Source of the DNA: Owenia fusiformis
Lineage: Eukaryota; Annelida; Polychaeta; Sabellida; Oweniidae
Assembly: GCA_903813345.2 (NCBI GenBank)
Contig: CAIIXF020000006.1
Coordinates: forward strand, 30,300,024 to 30,364,023
Reading direction: 5' to 3'
Length of the DNA: 64,000 nucleotides
Shown here: positions 22,315 through 36,000 of the stretch, in pieces
How the letters are laid out: each line of letters begins with the position of its first letter
Position numbering within the stretch: the stretch's first letter is position 1
Made by a program: the position numbers and the translations under genes
The notes under the pieces: model-generated
What the model saw: only the letters and a program-made list of their open reading frames with translations
Told to the model about the DNA's origin: nothing
Databases searched by the model: none

Positions 22315-22462
22315 CAGTAAAACCTGTCTAATCGGAACACCACTGGGACTGACCGAGTGGATTAACTGATGTTCAAATCATTTTTTAAAAATATGTGCAA
22401 TTGGAATTTTGGACCAAAAAATTGTACACAATGAGAGGTGTTCATATATACAGGTTTCACTG
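22315..22462. mobile_element. CAGTAAAACCTGT MITE, copy 1 (pogo/Tigger-like)
   Basis: Left end CAGTAAAACCTGTCTAATCG then GAACACC; right end reverse-complements to CAGTGAAACCTGTATATATG then AACACC. The right side is followed by TA. About 150 bp, non-coding. Confidence 0.65.
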
Positions 22463-22499
22463 TACTGTATTGTATTCAGAGAATGGTAATATGAATAAG

Positions 22500-23750
22500 A
22501 AATATCTTTATTTTACATCATAATATAAAAACTAAAAATAAAGCACCGATGAATTAGCTGACATTTGTATGCTTATGAAACATGTATTGTATAAATCATC
22601 AAAAATCAATTAAAATGACTTTGGCACTTATGATATATATATTTACATCTTTAAATTGGCAAAAATGTGCATTAATAGTACGGTTTCCATGACAATCATT
22701 TTTTCTTTACCTGTAACCTAGGAGACATTGCTCAAAATTATCAGAGATTACAATTCCTGATTTTCACTGACACTGCACTTCTCAGTTTTAACAACACTTT
22801 ACTAGATCAATAATGTGAAATGCTGTTAACAGAATTGTTTGGTGATTATGCAGATTTGACGTGCACATGTATTGCAACTTCTCAACTTAACTAGATACTC
22901 ACTTTCCAGTTTGATCCTCATAATAATTACAAAGAATTAAGAAGATACATTTTCATGTACATGAATATTATAATCCTTGGACAATAATAAATATGTTTGG
23001 AACTGTTAATTTTAAAATTCCAAATTTGAAAAATAAAATGATAAAAATTGCTTATGTGTACATGTAAATCAAATGATATAAGGCCTTTTTACTAGCACCA
23101 TTTATGGTTTTTGGCAAGGTTTTCACATGTGAAGTAATGAATTACAATCTATCTGGAATTGTGTATTTTGTTGCACCTTGTAATAATATAATGAGATTAG
23201 GCAATGAGAGGGTTTTAATATTTGAAATATCTTGATATGATAGGATATATAAAATTGCAAGGGATATAGCTAATAGTCAATACTAACATAACTGTTTTAT
23301 CTCATACTAAGGAGGATTTGAAAAAGCTTGAATGATTCATAGCATTTAGGTAGCTAAAATTGAGAAGAATCTTGGTCAGTTGGTGAGTACTCCTTGAAAA
23401 TTTTAGATTTCTGATACTGATTTGTGCAGTCTGTGAATTTCTGATATCAGACTTACTCACAAGCTGATTCGCAATATAAGAACTGATCTTTACTACAGAA
23501 GTATTGAACTCTACTAAGTACAAGAAAGTATTTCTGAAGTACAAGTATGAAATTTGGCTCTGTAAAATTATCTCTTAACATTTATAATCATGATATTTTT
23601 CATTCATAAAAATTGTTACATTTAATTAATTATATGTGCAATTTTAGATGTTTTCTCTCTCAGATTATTACTGAATACAAGAATTTCCTTAAATGGTTGG
23701 CACACTTTTTGGTGAAAATTTCAGTTATGTAACTTTTGACAGCAACATGA
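22500..23750. other. Intergenic, no gene seen
   Basis: AT-rich with no coding exon on either strand that I can support. It is the 3' flank of the receptor phosphatase gene. Confidence 0.4.
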
Positions 23751-23754
23751 ATGT

Positions 23755-23760
23755 TTTATT
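23755..23760 (-). other. Candidate poly(A) signal of the receptor phosphatase
   Basis: TTTATT on the plus strand reads AATAAA on the minus strand, about 115 nt beyond the stop codon at 23874-23876. Confidence 0.4.
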
Positions 23761-23873
23761 ATTGAAATTTGAAACACATTGCTAAACCTTCTCATAAAGC
23801 TTAGTAGTATATATTTTAAAGTCTGCTTCAGGATAAGAACAGCATGGGAATCATACAATTTACCAGTTTTGTT

Positions 23874-24032
23874 TTAGTCATATAGGGTTGTGTAAGAAAG
23901 ACTGTCTCTTCTGGTTGTTCCTAACTTGTCCCCAGATCTTGACGAATTTCCCAGTTTTGATTTGCGTTTTCTTCCCATCATTCTAGTGTTTATAAAGTCC
24001 CATAATATTTTGTAGCAGAACCTGTACTGCTC
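23874..24032 (-). CDS. Receptor phosphatase terminal exon
   Basis: Acceptor CATTTTTCAG precedes GAGCAGTACAGGTTCTGC at 24032, which encodes EQYRFCYKILWDFI. This is the standard last helix of a PTP domain and fits in phase 0 after YQVINSL of exon 13. The remaining tail is basic then Ser/Tyr-rich (GRKRKSK, then RRDSLSYTTLYD, TAA). At 53 codons it is too short for a normal open-frame scan. Confidence 0.9.
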   Translation of the reverse strand, partial: EQYRFCYKILWDFINTRMMGRKRKSKLGNSSRSGDKLGTTRRDSLSYTTLYD

Positions 24033-27000
24033 CTGAAAAATGATGTGCAACATTAAAGCTCAGTTATCTATGGAATAACAAATCTGGTACCACTAATTTT
24101 TAATAATTTTAACTTAACCTGCATCTTTTATAATTTTGACATTTTCTGATGAACTTTTTCATTTGCTACAACATACCATTAACCTGTCGCAAAACACTCA
24201 GACAGAATATTTCAAATTCATTTTTTCTAGAAGTAGACTTTTTTTTACTCTTTTTTTGTTCTGGTGTAGTTAATATTAGAGTTTTTCAAACTGCACCTCT
24301 TCCTCATAATACTGTATTAAGAATTTGTTAATATAAATATTAAATAAATAATACAATAAAACCTGTCTTAGTGGAACACCTTTGGTACCTCTAAAAACTA
24401 TTCCACTTGGGAGGTGTTCCTTCTTGGGACTGAAAAGTGTTCCTTTAACAGAGGTGTTGCATTTCTAGAGGTGTTCAACATTACAGGTGTCATTGTATTA
24501 CACATACCAGACTGTTTATGACCTGATATCTTCTACGTTTCATATGCTTCACCGTGTGATAAACATCCGCCTGATTGTCATTGGCCATCTTCTCAAACAA
24601 CGTCCACACAGAGCAGAACAAACCACTCCTAGTGGCGCCATCTATACAGTGAACCACTATAGGGCTATCTGGGTCATCAGAATGGCTGTGCCATCCCTGG
24701 ATCAGCTCAATGAGGCTAATGAAGGCTTCTCGTGATGTTGGTAGCTTTTCATATACTGGCCACCCATTGAATTGAAATTGTTTGACTTGCATGGGTTCCT
24801 CAGTAGGTTTTTGAGCATTTTGAAGTTTTATTGTTCGTATTGTGACAGAGTCCTCGGAATGTGTGTTAATGAGGTTGATAAGCATTGGGTCATAATGATG
24901 GACCCCTGGCTTATGGGGCCAGTAGTCAGGACAGGATTCATCCTTGAATCCCCTATCATTGAGCATAACAATTGTGTTGATCTTGTAGTCATAGATCAGC
25001 TTCCAGAAGTCAATGATTGTGTCTGGCAAGGGACTCTGAGTGATAATGAAGCCATCAGATTTAATATACGAGTCCATGTACACTGCATTGATATAATCTG
25101 TCCTGTTCAGACCCCCTGGAGTCACAATATATGGTCGGTGGTCATCAGCGGGGACTATCTCGTCGACTCTATTCTTATCAATGTTTTGGTACCTGTATGC
25201 GCTTTTACATTTCTCCTTTGGTATTTCAGGAGTGAATTCACACAAACTCTCAAACTGTTCCCTTAGGTATGTTTTCCCAGAGTCCTCATTGTGAGCTGTG
25301 ATGTTCTTGTACATGGTCTTCAGTTCAAAGTCAGCGATGTTGTTGCTTATGTGTAGTTCTTCCATAAGGCAGTCATAGATGAACTGATACTGATGGAATG
25401 TTCGCACCATTGAGATTCTGCTGTTCCTCATCCTACTGACACATTTATACACATTCACTTGGCCTTCTGATTTTGCCTGTTTGAAAAGTCTGTTCAGTGC
25501 TATGAACACTCCGCAACGGCTAACCCCAGTGCCATCATGCACCAGTATAGGACCATCTTCGGAATGTTTGTTCAATTCAACCTTCTTAACAAAGTCTATA
25601 AAGGGTATAGGATCTGGGGGTACTCCATGATCTGGCCATGTTAGATATTGATACTGCTGTAGCTGCCTTTTGGGGCTACCTTCGATAAACATTTCAAATG
25701 TTCGAATAACGTAATTGGCAAAATCTATTGTTTTCACATGTCGGATGATCATAGAACCAAGATTGTATGTATCGGAGTCAGGCCAATACTGTTCACATTT
25801 TACGATTTTGTCCTCTACAAGGTTCGTAATCATGACAACCTGTGCAACATTCTCTTGTACAATCACCTGCCAGAAGTCACTGATGGTAACGTCATTGAAA
25901 GGACTCTGAGCCGCGATAAATGCATGATGTTTCTTATAGCCATCTATATAATTGCCATTAGTGTAGTCAGATTGAACTTGCTCATCTGGCTCGAGTAGGA
26001 TCACTCTGCTGTGGTCATATGCCAAAAGATGTCCAAAACGGTTCTTGATATCATTTTCTGGGCGAATAGCCACGTCCCAATTCTTGTGCTGACCATGGGG
26101 TAATCTGTTATATTCTTGTTCAAATGACAGCATGTTGGCTTTTTCTGGGTCACAAAAATCAACAATGGGTATAGTGTCATTGAGATCAGTTGTATTGAGT
26201 ATATTAGGACCATGGCTATCAATGGAGGTTGTAATGTGACGTGATTCATTCAATCCATGTATGTCACTCCATGCAAGTGTACCCCTTCCTGTCTCACTGC
26301 CATACTGGTTCTTATAGTAGCTCAACCATGATATATCATCCTCTTTGTTTGATTTACGCTTCTTCAGGAGAATAACGACAATAACTATGATGATGATGAT
26401 AATGATCACACAAAGGGGGATGAGGACAGCAAGGAGGATGATTATAGTGGTACTCATGGCCCCACCAGTAATGGGCATCAATATTGCGGTTGTTTTCACA
26501 GGAGTGACCAATCCTGCCCAATTTACCTTAGTGACCCCATCAAGTGTACTCTCCACACCTAGTGTAATATAATATTCACTCTCAGACATCAATGGCCAGT
26601 TTTGGACGCCATTATATGTGCGATTATCTCCAACTGTAAACTTAATGTCCTGTCGTAAATCATTATTTAACAATTTAGCTTGGAAACAACCTGATGGGAA
26701 TCCTAATTCAGAAGCTGGAAGACATTCATCTCCTATAGTTTGGCGTCTTGTCCTTTCAGCAGAACTTATCTCTGAGATTACATAGTAAGCTGTTAGGGGA
26801 CCAGCATTTAGTATGACAGGTTTTAGTGTCACAATGATATTACTACTGCCTACTTCTTGTATAATAGGAGCATCAGGTTGAGGAGGGACACCTTGTTCTG
26901 TCCATATATCCATCTCAACCTTTGGACCTATACCAGCGCCATTCATCGCTGCCACAGTGAACTTGTAGTTGGTAGCAGGGAACAGTTCACACACAGTGTA

Positions 27001-30000
27001 TGAGAAGGTGAAGGGATCAGTTGAGATGTGCACAGTCTCTGTGATGTCAATACTAGAGTGACTTTCACCTGCCTTCAAAGTGAGCTATAAGGAAAGATGA
27101 GACACGGTTAAGTATGCACAAACATTAAACATATAAGTATAGTACTATAGAATGAGTACATGTTAAACCTTTATATCTGAACATCTTTCCAATCCAAACA
27201 CCTCACAATAAGCAAATGCTTTTTTCTTTCCATTGACTCCCATGTTAAAAAACCTTAAAATGTGAACACCTTCCAATTTGAACAATGAACAGTCATATTT
27301 TAATAATTAACAAAACTATGATATCATGAATGTCAGAGAACATGGTGGCATATATTTTTGAAACTTCGATTAATTTAAAATGAGTTTAACATAGTTTTTT
27401 AGAAACCCTGATAGATTATTACAGAAGTTACACACATTTTCGTATTTAGTATTTACAATTTAGATCTATGTACTCACATTATAACTGAGTATGTTTCCAT
27501 TAGGCTGATTAGGTATATCCCATGATACTGTAATACAGGAAATATTGCGGAATGTTCTCGTGAAGCTAGATGCTGTTGTAGGTAGGTCCTCCAGGGTAGT
27601 GAATTGTTGAGGGGCTGATTGTACACCTGGCCCAATTTTTGTATGAGCTGTAACCTAAGAAAGTGAACCTACAGTATAAAACTTGGGTAGATTGACTTAA
27701 TACATGTATAATCTGCCTAATATGAGTGCTTGGCTGAAGACACGAGTGATGTCATACAAATTCCTTCTTATGAAGTGTTTCGAATCTAAGAGCCTTGTAT
27801 TCTAAAGTGACATCGATGAAGAGAATAGGTGTTATTATTTGTATTGTACCTTTTTAAAATGTTTTTAATAGCACATAGTTATGTCAAAGTAGATATAACC
27901 ATAGAGGTATGCAACCATTTTTATTTGAGTCACTTTGAAAATGAAAATATGTCGATACTAGTATAGTATTTACCTTCACAGAATGTGTCACAAATGGCTT
28001 TAATTTTGTAGAATTCCAATATAGATTTGACACATTCATGTTGTCAGTAGTTGTCATGGTGATCTCATCCACAACACTGTCCTCCGTGTCCAAGATGGTA
28101 ACTGTATAGTTGGTAATGATGCCATTAGGATGTCTTGGGGGCTCCCATGTGACCAGGACTGAAGTGCTCGTTACTTTGCCTATGTTGACATTCATTGGGG
28201 CCCCTGGTACTGAAAAAATATGAGGTAGAATATTAATGCCCAAGATATGTGCAATTTGAAATTGAATATACAGTGAAACCTGTAAGGTGGAACACCACTA
28301 TAAGTGGAACACCACCGTAAGTGGAACACTTTTCAGAGTCCCAAGACCAATTGACTTAATGTAAATGAACAAGTGGAACACCTCCCAAGTGAAACCCTTT
28401 TTTAGAGCAAAGGTGTTCCACTCAGACAGGTTTTACTGTATATACCTTAGGATAATATGATTCAGTTAGTACCTTATATTATCAAATATTATATTATATA
28501 ATTTCATAGAACAAAAGTATATTAGTATAATGTCTGTTAGAACACATTAATCTAAAGCTTAATTAATCGACAAGGTCAATAATTTGAGTGCATCTAGAAA
28601 CATAATTATTTAAATACAAGGGAGGTGTTAAAAAGATGAAGTGTTAAATTTGATAATATCAATAAATGGTCAGTTAAAACTGTGAAGGAGAGAGGGGTCA
28701 GTCTGAAATGTAATCAATTATGTTTTTGATCAACATCAAAATATTGACCTTGTCTTGCAGAGTAAATATTTATATGAGATTATCTTAACTACAGATTAAT
28801 GTTAGTCTTATATACAATTAACTTTAACAGATCCTACCATACTCTTCTGTAGAAAATATTATAGGTGAAACCTCAGGTCCATGTGCGACATTATTGACAA
28901 ATACAACATTCAGCTCATATTCTGTGTATGGCACCAGCCAGGTGACATTCATATAGAGCTCTTCTGTTCTATTTATAGTAGTAGAGAGTCCCCTGCCACG
29001 CATGACCACATCATACCCCACAGCTGGACCATTCTGTGCAGCACAGGGGACCATGCTCCAAGTCAGGTAGACTGAGCGTGAGGTAATGTTCCCAACATTG
29101 ACATCCTGGACACTATACGTGGGGCCTAGAATAAAATGAAAATGTACATAAGTCATATGTACAATAATTTTCATAAATTTTTCCTTCAATTTTAAAATAT
29201 TTTACAAAAGCGCTAGTTTAACAGGAATCCCCTTCAATTAGCGAATTTAACGCTCCACTAAGTCCCTGAACCCTGTCACAGCGTATCTAGAATGATGATC
29301 AATGACACTGGGCCCAAAGTATTCTGATTTCTAAAAAATAGTTAGGCAAGTTATGCAGTTTCTGGGTCCAAGGTTCCCTTTTTCAATTCTCAGGCCTTTG
29401 TCTAAGCTTGTATTCGCGAATGCAACTAACGCCTGTCCCTGTTGGCTACCGGATTAACCTACTATTTTACTGGAAACTCGTTTAAATATGAATAGTACCT
29501 GCCTCTATTCCATTCATATTTAAACGAGTTGGTCATTAAATACTAGGTTAATCCAGTAGCTGACAGGCGTTAGTTGCATTCACAAAATACAAGATAAGTA
29601 ACATATACAATGTAGTAAAATTTCCCTTTTACAGTACAGAGCAGTACTTGTAGTATGGTAACCTGTCTCACCTACAGCGGGTGTAACAACCTGTACACTT
29701 CTCCCAGTGTTCTCCCCAGCATCATTGATGGCTATAACTGTAATGTTGTAGCTGCTCCATGGACTCATAGCCTCTATCCTTAGTCTAGTAGTGTTGCTAG
29801 GGACATCTATTGACTTCTCATCAGGAGCTATACTGCCCTTGCAGTCACCTAAAATCAATCAGAAGTGTTGAACTACAGTAAAACTTGTAAAGTGGAACAC
29901 CTCTGTAGGTGTGACATCAAAGTAAGTGAGCCCCCCTGTGGACACCCTGTGAGTAGAACACTTTCAGAGTCCCATTACATGACCAACTGATTTAATGTTA

Positions 30001-33000
30001 ATTGAACCCCTGTATGTGAAAAACTTCTCAAATGCAACATTTATAGAGGTGCCAAAGGTGTTCTAGTTATACAGGTTTTTATTAAGATTCATATTTTTTC
30101 AATGGATGTCCTTCATACATGTTTCTGAATTTGCTCTTCAATAGTGGACTCAAACTGTGATCTTACTCATTGGCCTTTTGTTTCTTTAATTGAAGATTTA
30201 TTAATATGTTCATTTTTTGGAGATACGTGGAGAGATGAAATTACTATTGATATATTAACTTGTATTGCCATGGAAGAGTACAAAGAGAAACATTCAAGGG
30301 ACACAAATGCTTAACCTCTTGAATCCCAGGCTCTTAAATCAGTTGAAACCCGAGAATTTTTCATTTTTGCAAGCTTTTGACATTTTACAACATATACAAC
30401 AGATGCTGCTCATTTTAGTCAAATTAGACAGCTGAGATCATTTCTACACATTTTAAAACAATTTTTGTGTAAATTGGTTGAAAATTGTTCAAATAAGAGC
30501 AATTTTAGTGACAGATTTTCTTGTCACTCTAGGTTTCAAGATCATTTCTGAGGTGACGAGAAATCTTGTCACTCCAGGTAGTCAAGAGGTTAAATGAAAC
30601 ATGAAATACAATAGTTCTGACTTACCTATATTCAACATGTTTGTACTAACTCTGTAAGATGTCGGAGGGTGGGAGGTACTGGGATCAGGGGGCAGCCAAC
30701 TGATCTCCACCTCTGAACCTGTCACATTCCCTATGACAATCTCCTGAACCTGACCTGGCACTATACAAAAAAACACATTTTAGTTAAGTTTTGTGATTTT
30801 GGACTCTACTAATGTGGTACATCAGGAATGGATCATTAGATACTTGGGAATTAAACCGTTTCAGTGCAAATATTCTGGAGCTGATTTTTGAAAGAATTTT
30901 TTGAGATCTGGATTGGATAAAACATCTATGGCTGGTGGGATAGGAAAAGAGTTATGGGATGGGTCCAAACCATCCAGTCTTGAATGTGGTATAAGAACAC
31001 AAAGTGCTCCATCCTATTAATAACTAATTAAATGCCATTAGTTAGATTGATTTTGAAGTATTAAAAAATAAAATACTGATTACCAATGCAACATGTGCTT
31101 ATATCATCACCAATTCTTAATATAGAAGTGATCAACCTAAGTTTTACACAGTAAGTACAGAACTATACAAATATACTAAATAACACTACAGATACATGAG
31201 ATACATGTAGACTTCAAGAAGCATAAAGGGTATCATTAAAAACACCTATTAATCCTTGGTTGCATATACTAATGGGCCACATCTATTCTATAGCTATAAA
31301 GAAATCATATTAATCAAGAGACAAATCAAAGCAGAATGCATGCATGGCATTGTATCATTGGACTGCATGTTTCTACTGCTAAATAAGAAGCAGATTGTAT
31401 GTGCTGTATGTAGAATATCAGGAGGCAAGGTGAAGATTTGTATATGTAGTGTGGTAATATAAAGAGGCAAGGTGAAAATTTGTACATGAAGTGTGGTAAT
31501 ATCAGGAGGCAAGGGGAAGATTTGTACATGTAGTGTGGTAATATCAGGAGGCAAGGTGAAAATTTGTACATGTAGTGTGGTAATATCAAGAGGCAAGGTG
31601 AAGATTTGTATATGTAGTGTGGCAATATCAAGAGGCAAGGTGAAGATTTGTATATGTAGTGTGGTAATATCAAGAGGCAAGGTGAAGATTTGTATATGTA
31701 GTGTGGTAATATCAGGAGGCAAGGTGAAAATTTGTATATGAAGTGTGGTAATATCAGGAGGCAAGGTGAAAATGTGTACATGTAATTTGGTAATATCAGG
31801 AGGCAAGGTGAAGATTTGTACATGAAGTGTGGTAATATCAGGAGGCAAGGTGAAGATTTCTACATGAAGTGTGGTAATATCAGGAGGCAAGGTGAAGATT
31901 TCTACATGAAGTGTGGTAATATCAAGAGGCAAGGTGAAGATTTGTATATGTAGTGTGGTAATATCAGGAGGCAAGGTGATGTAATATCAGGAGGCAAGGT
32001 GAAAATGTGTACATGTAATTTGGTAATATCAGGAGGCAAGGTGAAGATTTGTACATGAAGTGTGGTAATATCAGGAGGCAAGGTGAAGATTTCTACATGA
32101 AGTGTGGTAATATCAGGAGGCAAGGTGAAGATTTCTACATGTAGTGTGGTAATATCAGGAGGCAAGGTGATGATTGTGGTAATATCAGGAGGTAAGGTGA
32201 AAATTTGTACAGGAATGGCTGGTAACGAGTCAATAATGAGTTGAACACATCTATGTATGAATATGTATACCAGTCAGTATGGTTGTAGTTGTTGTTGGAA
32301 TAGATGTGGTTGTAATCACTACAGTTGTAATTTCCTCAGTTGTTGTAATTTCCTCTGTTGTAGTAGCTATAGTAGGTGAAGTAGCTGTTGTAGGAATGTG
32401 GGTTGTTGTGATTGGAGCTGTGGTGGTAGCTGTGGTGGTAGAAGTAATAGTGGTAGGCGGTTCTGTTGTTAGTAGCTCAGTTGTAATTTCTTCAGTTGTT
32501 GTAATTTTCTCAGTTGTTGTCATTTTCTGTGTTGTAATTTCTGGTGTTGTAATTTCCATTGTTGTTGTAATTACCGGTGTTGTTGTAATTTCCAATGTTG
32601 TTGCCATGGTAGTAGTTTCTGGAGTAGGGGCTGATAGGCACAAAATTACAGTACAGTACATTTACATGCAATCACAGTACAAACCACAACTAACCCATCT
32701 TAGCATGCTTTATGTAAAATTTCAAACATTTATCCCTTTACCTCATATATTTCAAAATCATTTTGATATTTAATTTATAATTTATTTTAACTACCCCAGA
32801 GGCGTAGCCAGATTCTAAAATTTAGCGAGGCAAGTTTTATTTGATGAGGCTTAAAAGCGAAATGACACTGTCATATGACTTTATTTTTATAGTTTCCCTC
32901 GCTCGAAAAATACCCAGGCAACATCCATGCTAGCCCTAACTATAAAACTGTTAGATCATATGTACATGTATATTTTTCAATAGTTAATTTTTTACTCTAT

Positions 33001-36000
33001 TTCATCTAAATGTGTTAGTTTAATAATTATCAAATAAACTTATTTTATGATGTAAACTTAATTATGCCCTATAACTCTAATTAATACATGCAACTCCCAA
33101 AGTAAGAACCATTATTGTACATTCCAACCACTAACATTATACTTTGATGTTGATTCATTAAGTAGGTAAAAAATTTCTCAATCTTGATAACTATAAATCT
33201 CCAATATACTGTATATTTACTTATAGTTAAGTTTCATAAAATATCATATAAATATACATGTTCATTCACTTCCATGTAATTGTTGGGCATGCATTCATGA
33301 AATTACTTGAACTGTATGTCTTGCTTTACTTACTTGGACAGTTTGGCAGGACTGGGGATGAGGCACTACCTGGAATACCAACTGTGTATTTTCCATACTT
33401 CACCCTAGCTGATCTCACATGGAAGCTGTATGTGGTACCTGTATGTATTAGAAGATAGGTAATGTTTGTATGTTAATATATAGCAAATAATACATTTGAG
33501 GGGTCCAATTACACCCCCCACCTCCACAAAAAGAGATTGTTGAAAAATCATTAACAAATTATAGTTTGAAATGCTTAGAATGCACCATTTAAAATGTGTG
33601 ATTTTGGGGCTTTGCTCACAGAGATGCAAACCCATAAAATCTCACCCCCAGTGATATGGGATGGATATGGGTTGTATGGAATAAAATATTGAATTCCATT
33701 TGTTCTCTAACAATCTATATGCAACCTTTAATTGTGTATAACATATTTTTCATTATATATATATTACCTTCAGTTACATTATAAAGTGTGGCATTGTACT
33801 GCCCCGTCTCATCTACATGGGCGACTCTTGTAAACTCTGTCCAAATGGCACTGCTGTTTGTTTCATATTCAACCCTATAAATATTCCAAACATAGGGCCT
33901 GAGGGTTACTAGTGCAATATATTTATAGATTAAGATTCATAGCTTAAAGGACTTGCAGCTACAAAAATGCGGTTTTCTCCATTGTAAGCCCAACGTAGAG
34001 TTCTTGCGATAGCCATTATAAAATAAATGTTAGATAACTGCTAACGGTCATAAATAACGAAACAAAACTAACTGATCAATCAAATTGGCCCCCACGTGAT
34101 AAGTAACGTCATATACAAAATATAGCTTTGGTTTGTTGGTTCATTAGTAATCACAACGTCACGGCAACCATAGGATTGTAGTGTAAACCAAAACAAAACA
34201 TTTAGGCATTATGACGTTATGGGCCACGTGGGGACCAGTGAGAGATCACGTGGGGGCCAATAACGTCACAACCAATTCGAATATTGCTTATTAAGCAGCT
34301 ATAACGATCGTTAGAGTGAAATAGTTTTCGCACTACTGATGAGAAAACATGTCCAAATACATTTATCAAAAAATTATATTGATTCCTGTAGGTTAAAAAT
34401 ACCATTTCATATCTGCTTTAATATTATTTATTCATTTCACAATATGCCATGCTGTACATTTGGTTATTCTGTTACAGAACTCTGGAAGATATTTTACCTA
34501 TATTGGCCAACAGGGGGCTCTCCTACATCTATGGCCTCGTCCCACTTAAACCAGGACACTGTCATCTCTGAACATGTCACCTCAGACATGAAAGGCTCAC
34601 TGGAGGTTATCACAGGTAGTACTGAAAAAATCGTTCTTATTAATAGATGTACAACAGTACAGGGTATGTTAAAATTATTGACAATGAAGTTGAAAAAGTG
34701 TTCAAAATTTCAAGGCCTTCTGTTCACACTGAGAGATGTTCACATTCACATTGAGAGTTGTTCACATATTCAGGTTTTCAAAACATTAGAATCAATGTAG
34801 TGCTACCATAGATTGCTTTAATTTGGCAAATCATTGTTTTTGTCTGAACATATTACAATGATATGGAACATAATTGGAATGTTTTTAATTGTACATACAT
34901 GTATTAAAGTAGTCTTTAAACTTGCCTATTAATACAAATTGCACCCCTATTTATAGGCCCTTATAGCTATTGACTCTGGCATCTAAAATTCAATAATCAT
35001 AATGCCCTCAGCTAAACCAATCATACCTAGATGTATTTTAAAATTCACTTACATGTCTGGCAGCCAGCTCCGGACCATCTTGGGTCACAAGGGGCTGAAG
35101 TACAGGAGCCTGTGCCAGAAGAACAGTTGGTACATTCTCCATTGATGGTTGAACAAAGAGAGTCCTTGATACAGTGGCAGATCCTTGCACAGTTCACTCC
35201 GAAGAAGCCAGCACTGCATGCTGCAAATAAATATTATCCTACACTTAGTGTACTAAATGTATAATAACATTAAAAAATAAATTTGATATTTATTGGCAAA
35301 ATGAATATCCGGAGGATATCGTAACGATATACTCCGGGCGGAGGATATTGTGACGATATACTCCGGAAAACCCAATATGCGGAGGATATTGTGACGATAT
35401 ACTCCGCTTGTTGATTTCCCGCCAAATTGACTCTATTTGGCATGAAATTCATTTTGCAATGATACTATATATTTAGTACACTCCTTATAAGTGTAGGATA
35501 ATAAGAACATCCTATGATTTATTTTCAGAATATCATTTTAATTTACTCTGTGATATTGATATATGCACTCGTTCGCTTCGCTCTCTCGTGCAGATATCAA
35601 TATCACCTCGTAGATAAAAATGATATTCCTCAAAATCATAGGATATCCTATAAGTATCACAGGTCTATTATGACACTGACAAATAAACAATCTAAATGGC
35701 CCTTTGTTTCTGCCAGTTTTTGAAGATTGGATCCATTTTTTTATGTCACCACCAGACATGCCACATTTGGTGACATGTTGTGATGACCTGTTGTGACAAC
35801 CTCCAACTTTTTGTGGACAGCAGTCTGTGATATTTGTTTTATACATCACATGAACAAGGAAATATAATATTTGTGAGTGATGTGATACATTGGTTATTAA
35901 TATTATTACATCCAGATTACGTATTTTTTAATAACTTATCAAATATAGATTATTGCTTACGTATATTACATGCTGGAGCATTGGTGTATCCTCTTATACA

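Noticed and set aside
24490-24507. Stop codon at 24490 as the end of the phosphatase
   Set aside because: It lies in the intron past a GTATGT donor and partly in a MITE; the terminal exon at 23874-24032 restores the last PTP helix.
24772-25266. Plus-strand frame of 164 residues
   Set aside because: Antisense shadow of the conserved phosphatase exon, which has clear PTP motifs and matching splice phases.
31294-31974. Open frame of 226 residues on the minus strand with a 14-residue repeat
   Set aside because: It is the translation of a 42-bp intronic minisatellite; the unit length keeps frames open and there is no independent coding signal.
32279-32773. Plus-strand Val-rich frame of 164 residues
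   Set aside because: Antisense of the Thr-rich mucin exon; the Val run is the complement of ACA/ACT codons.
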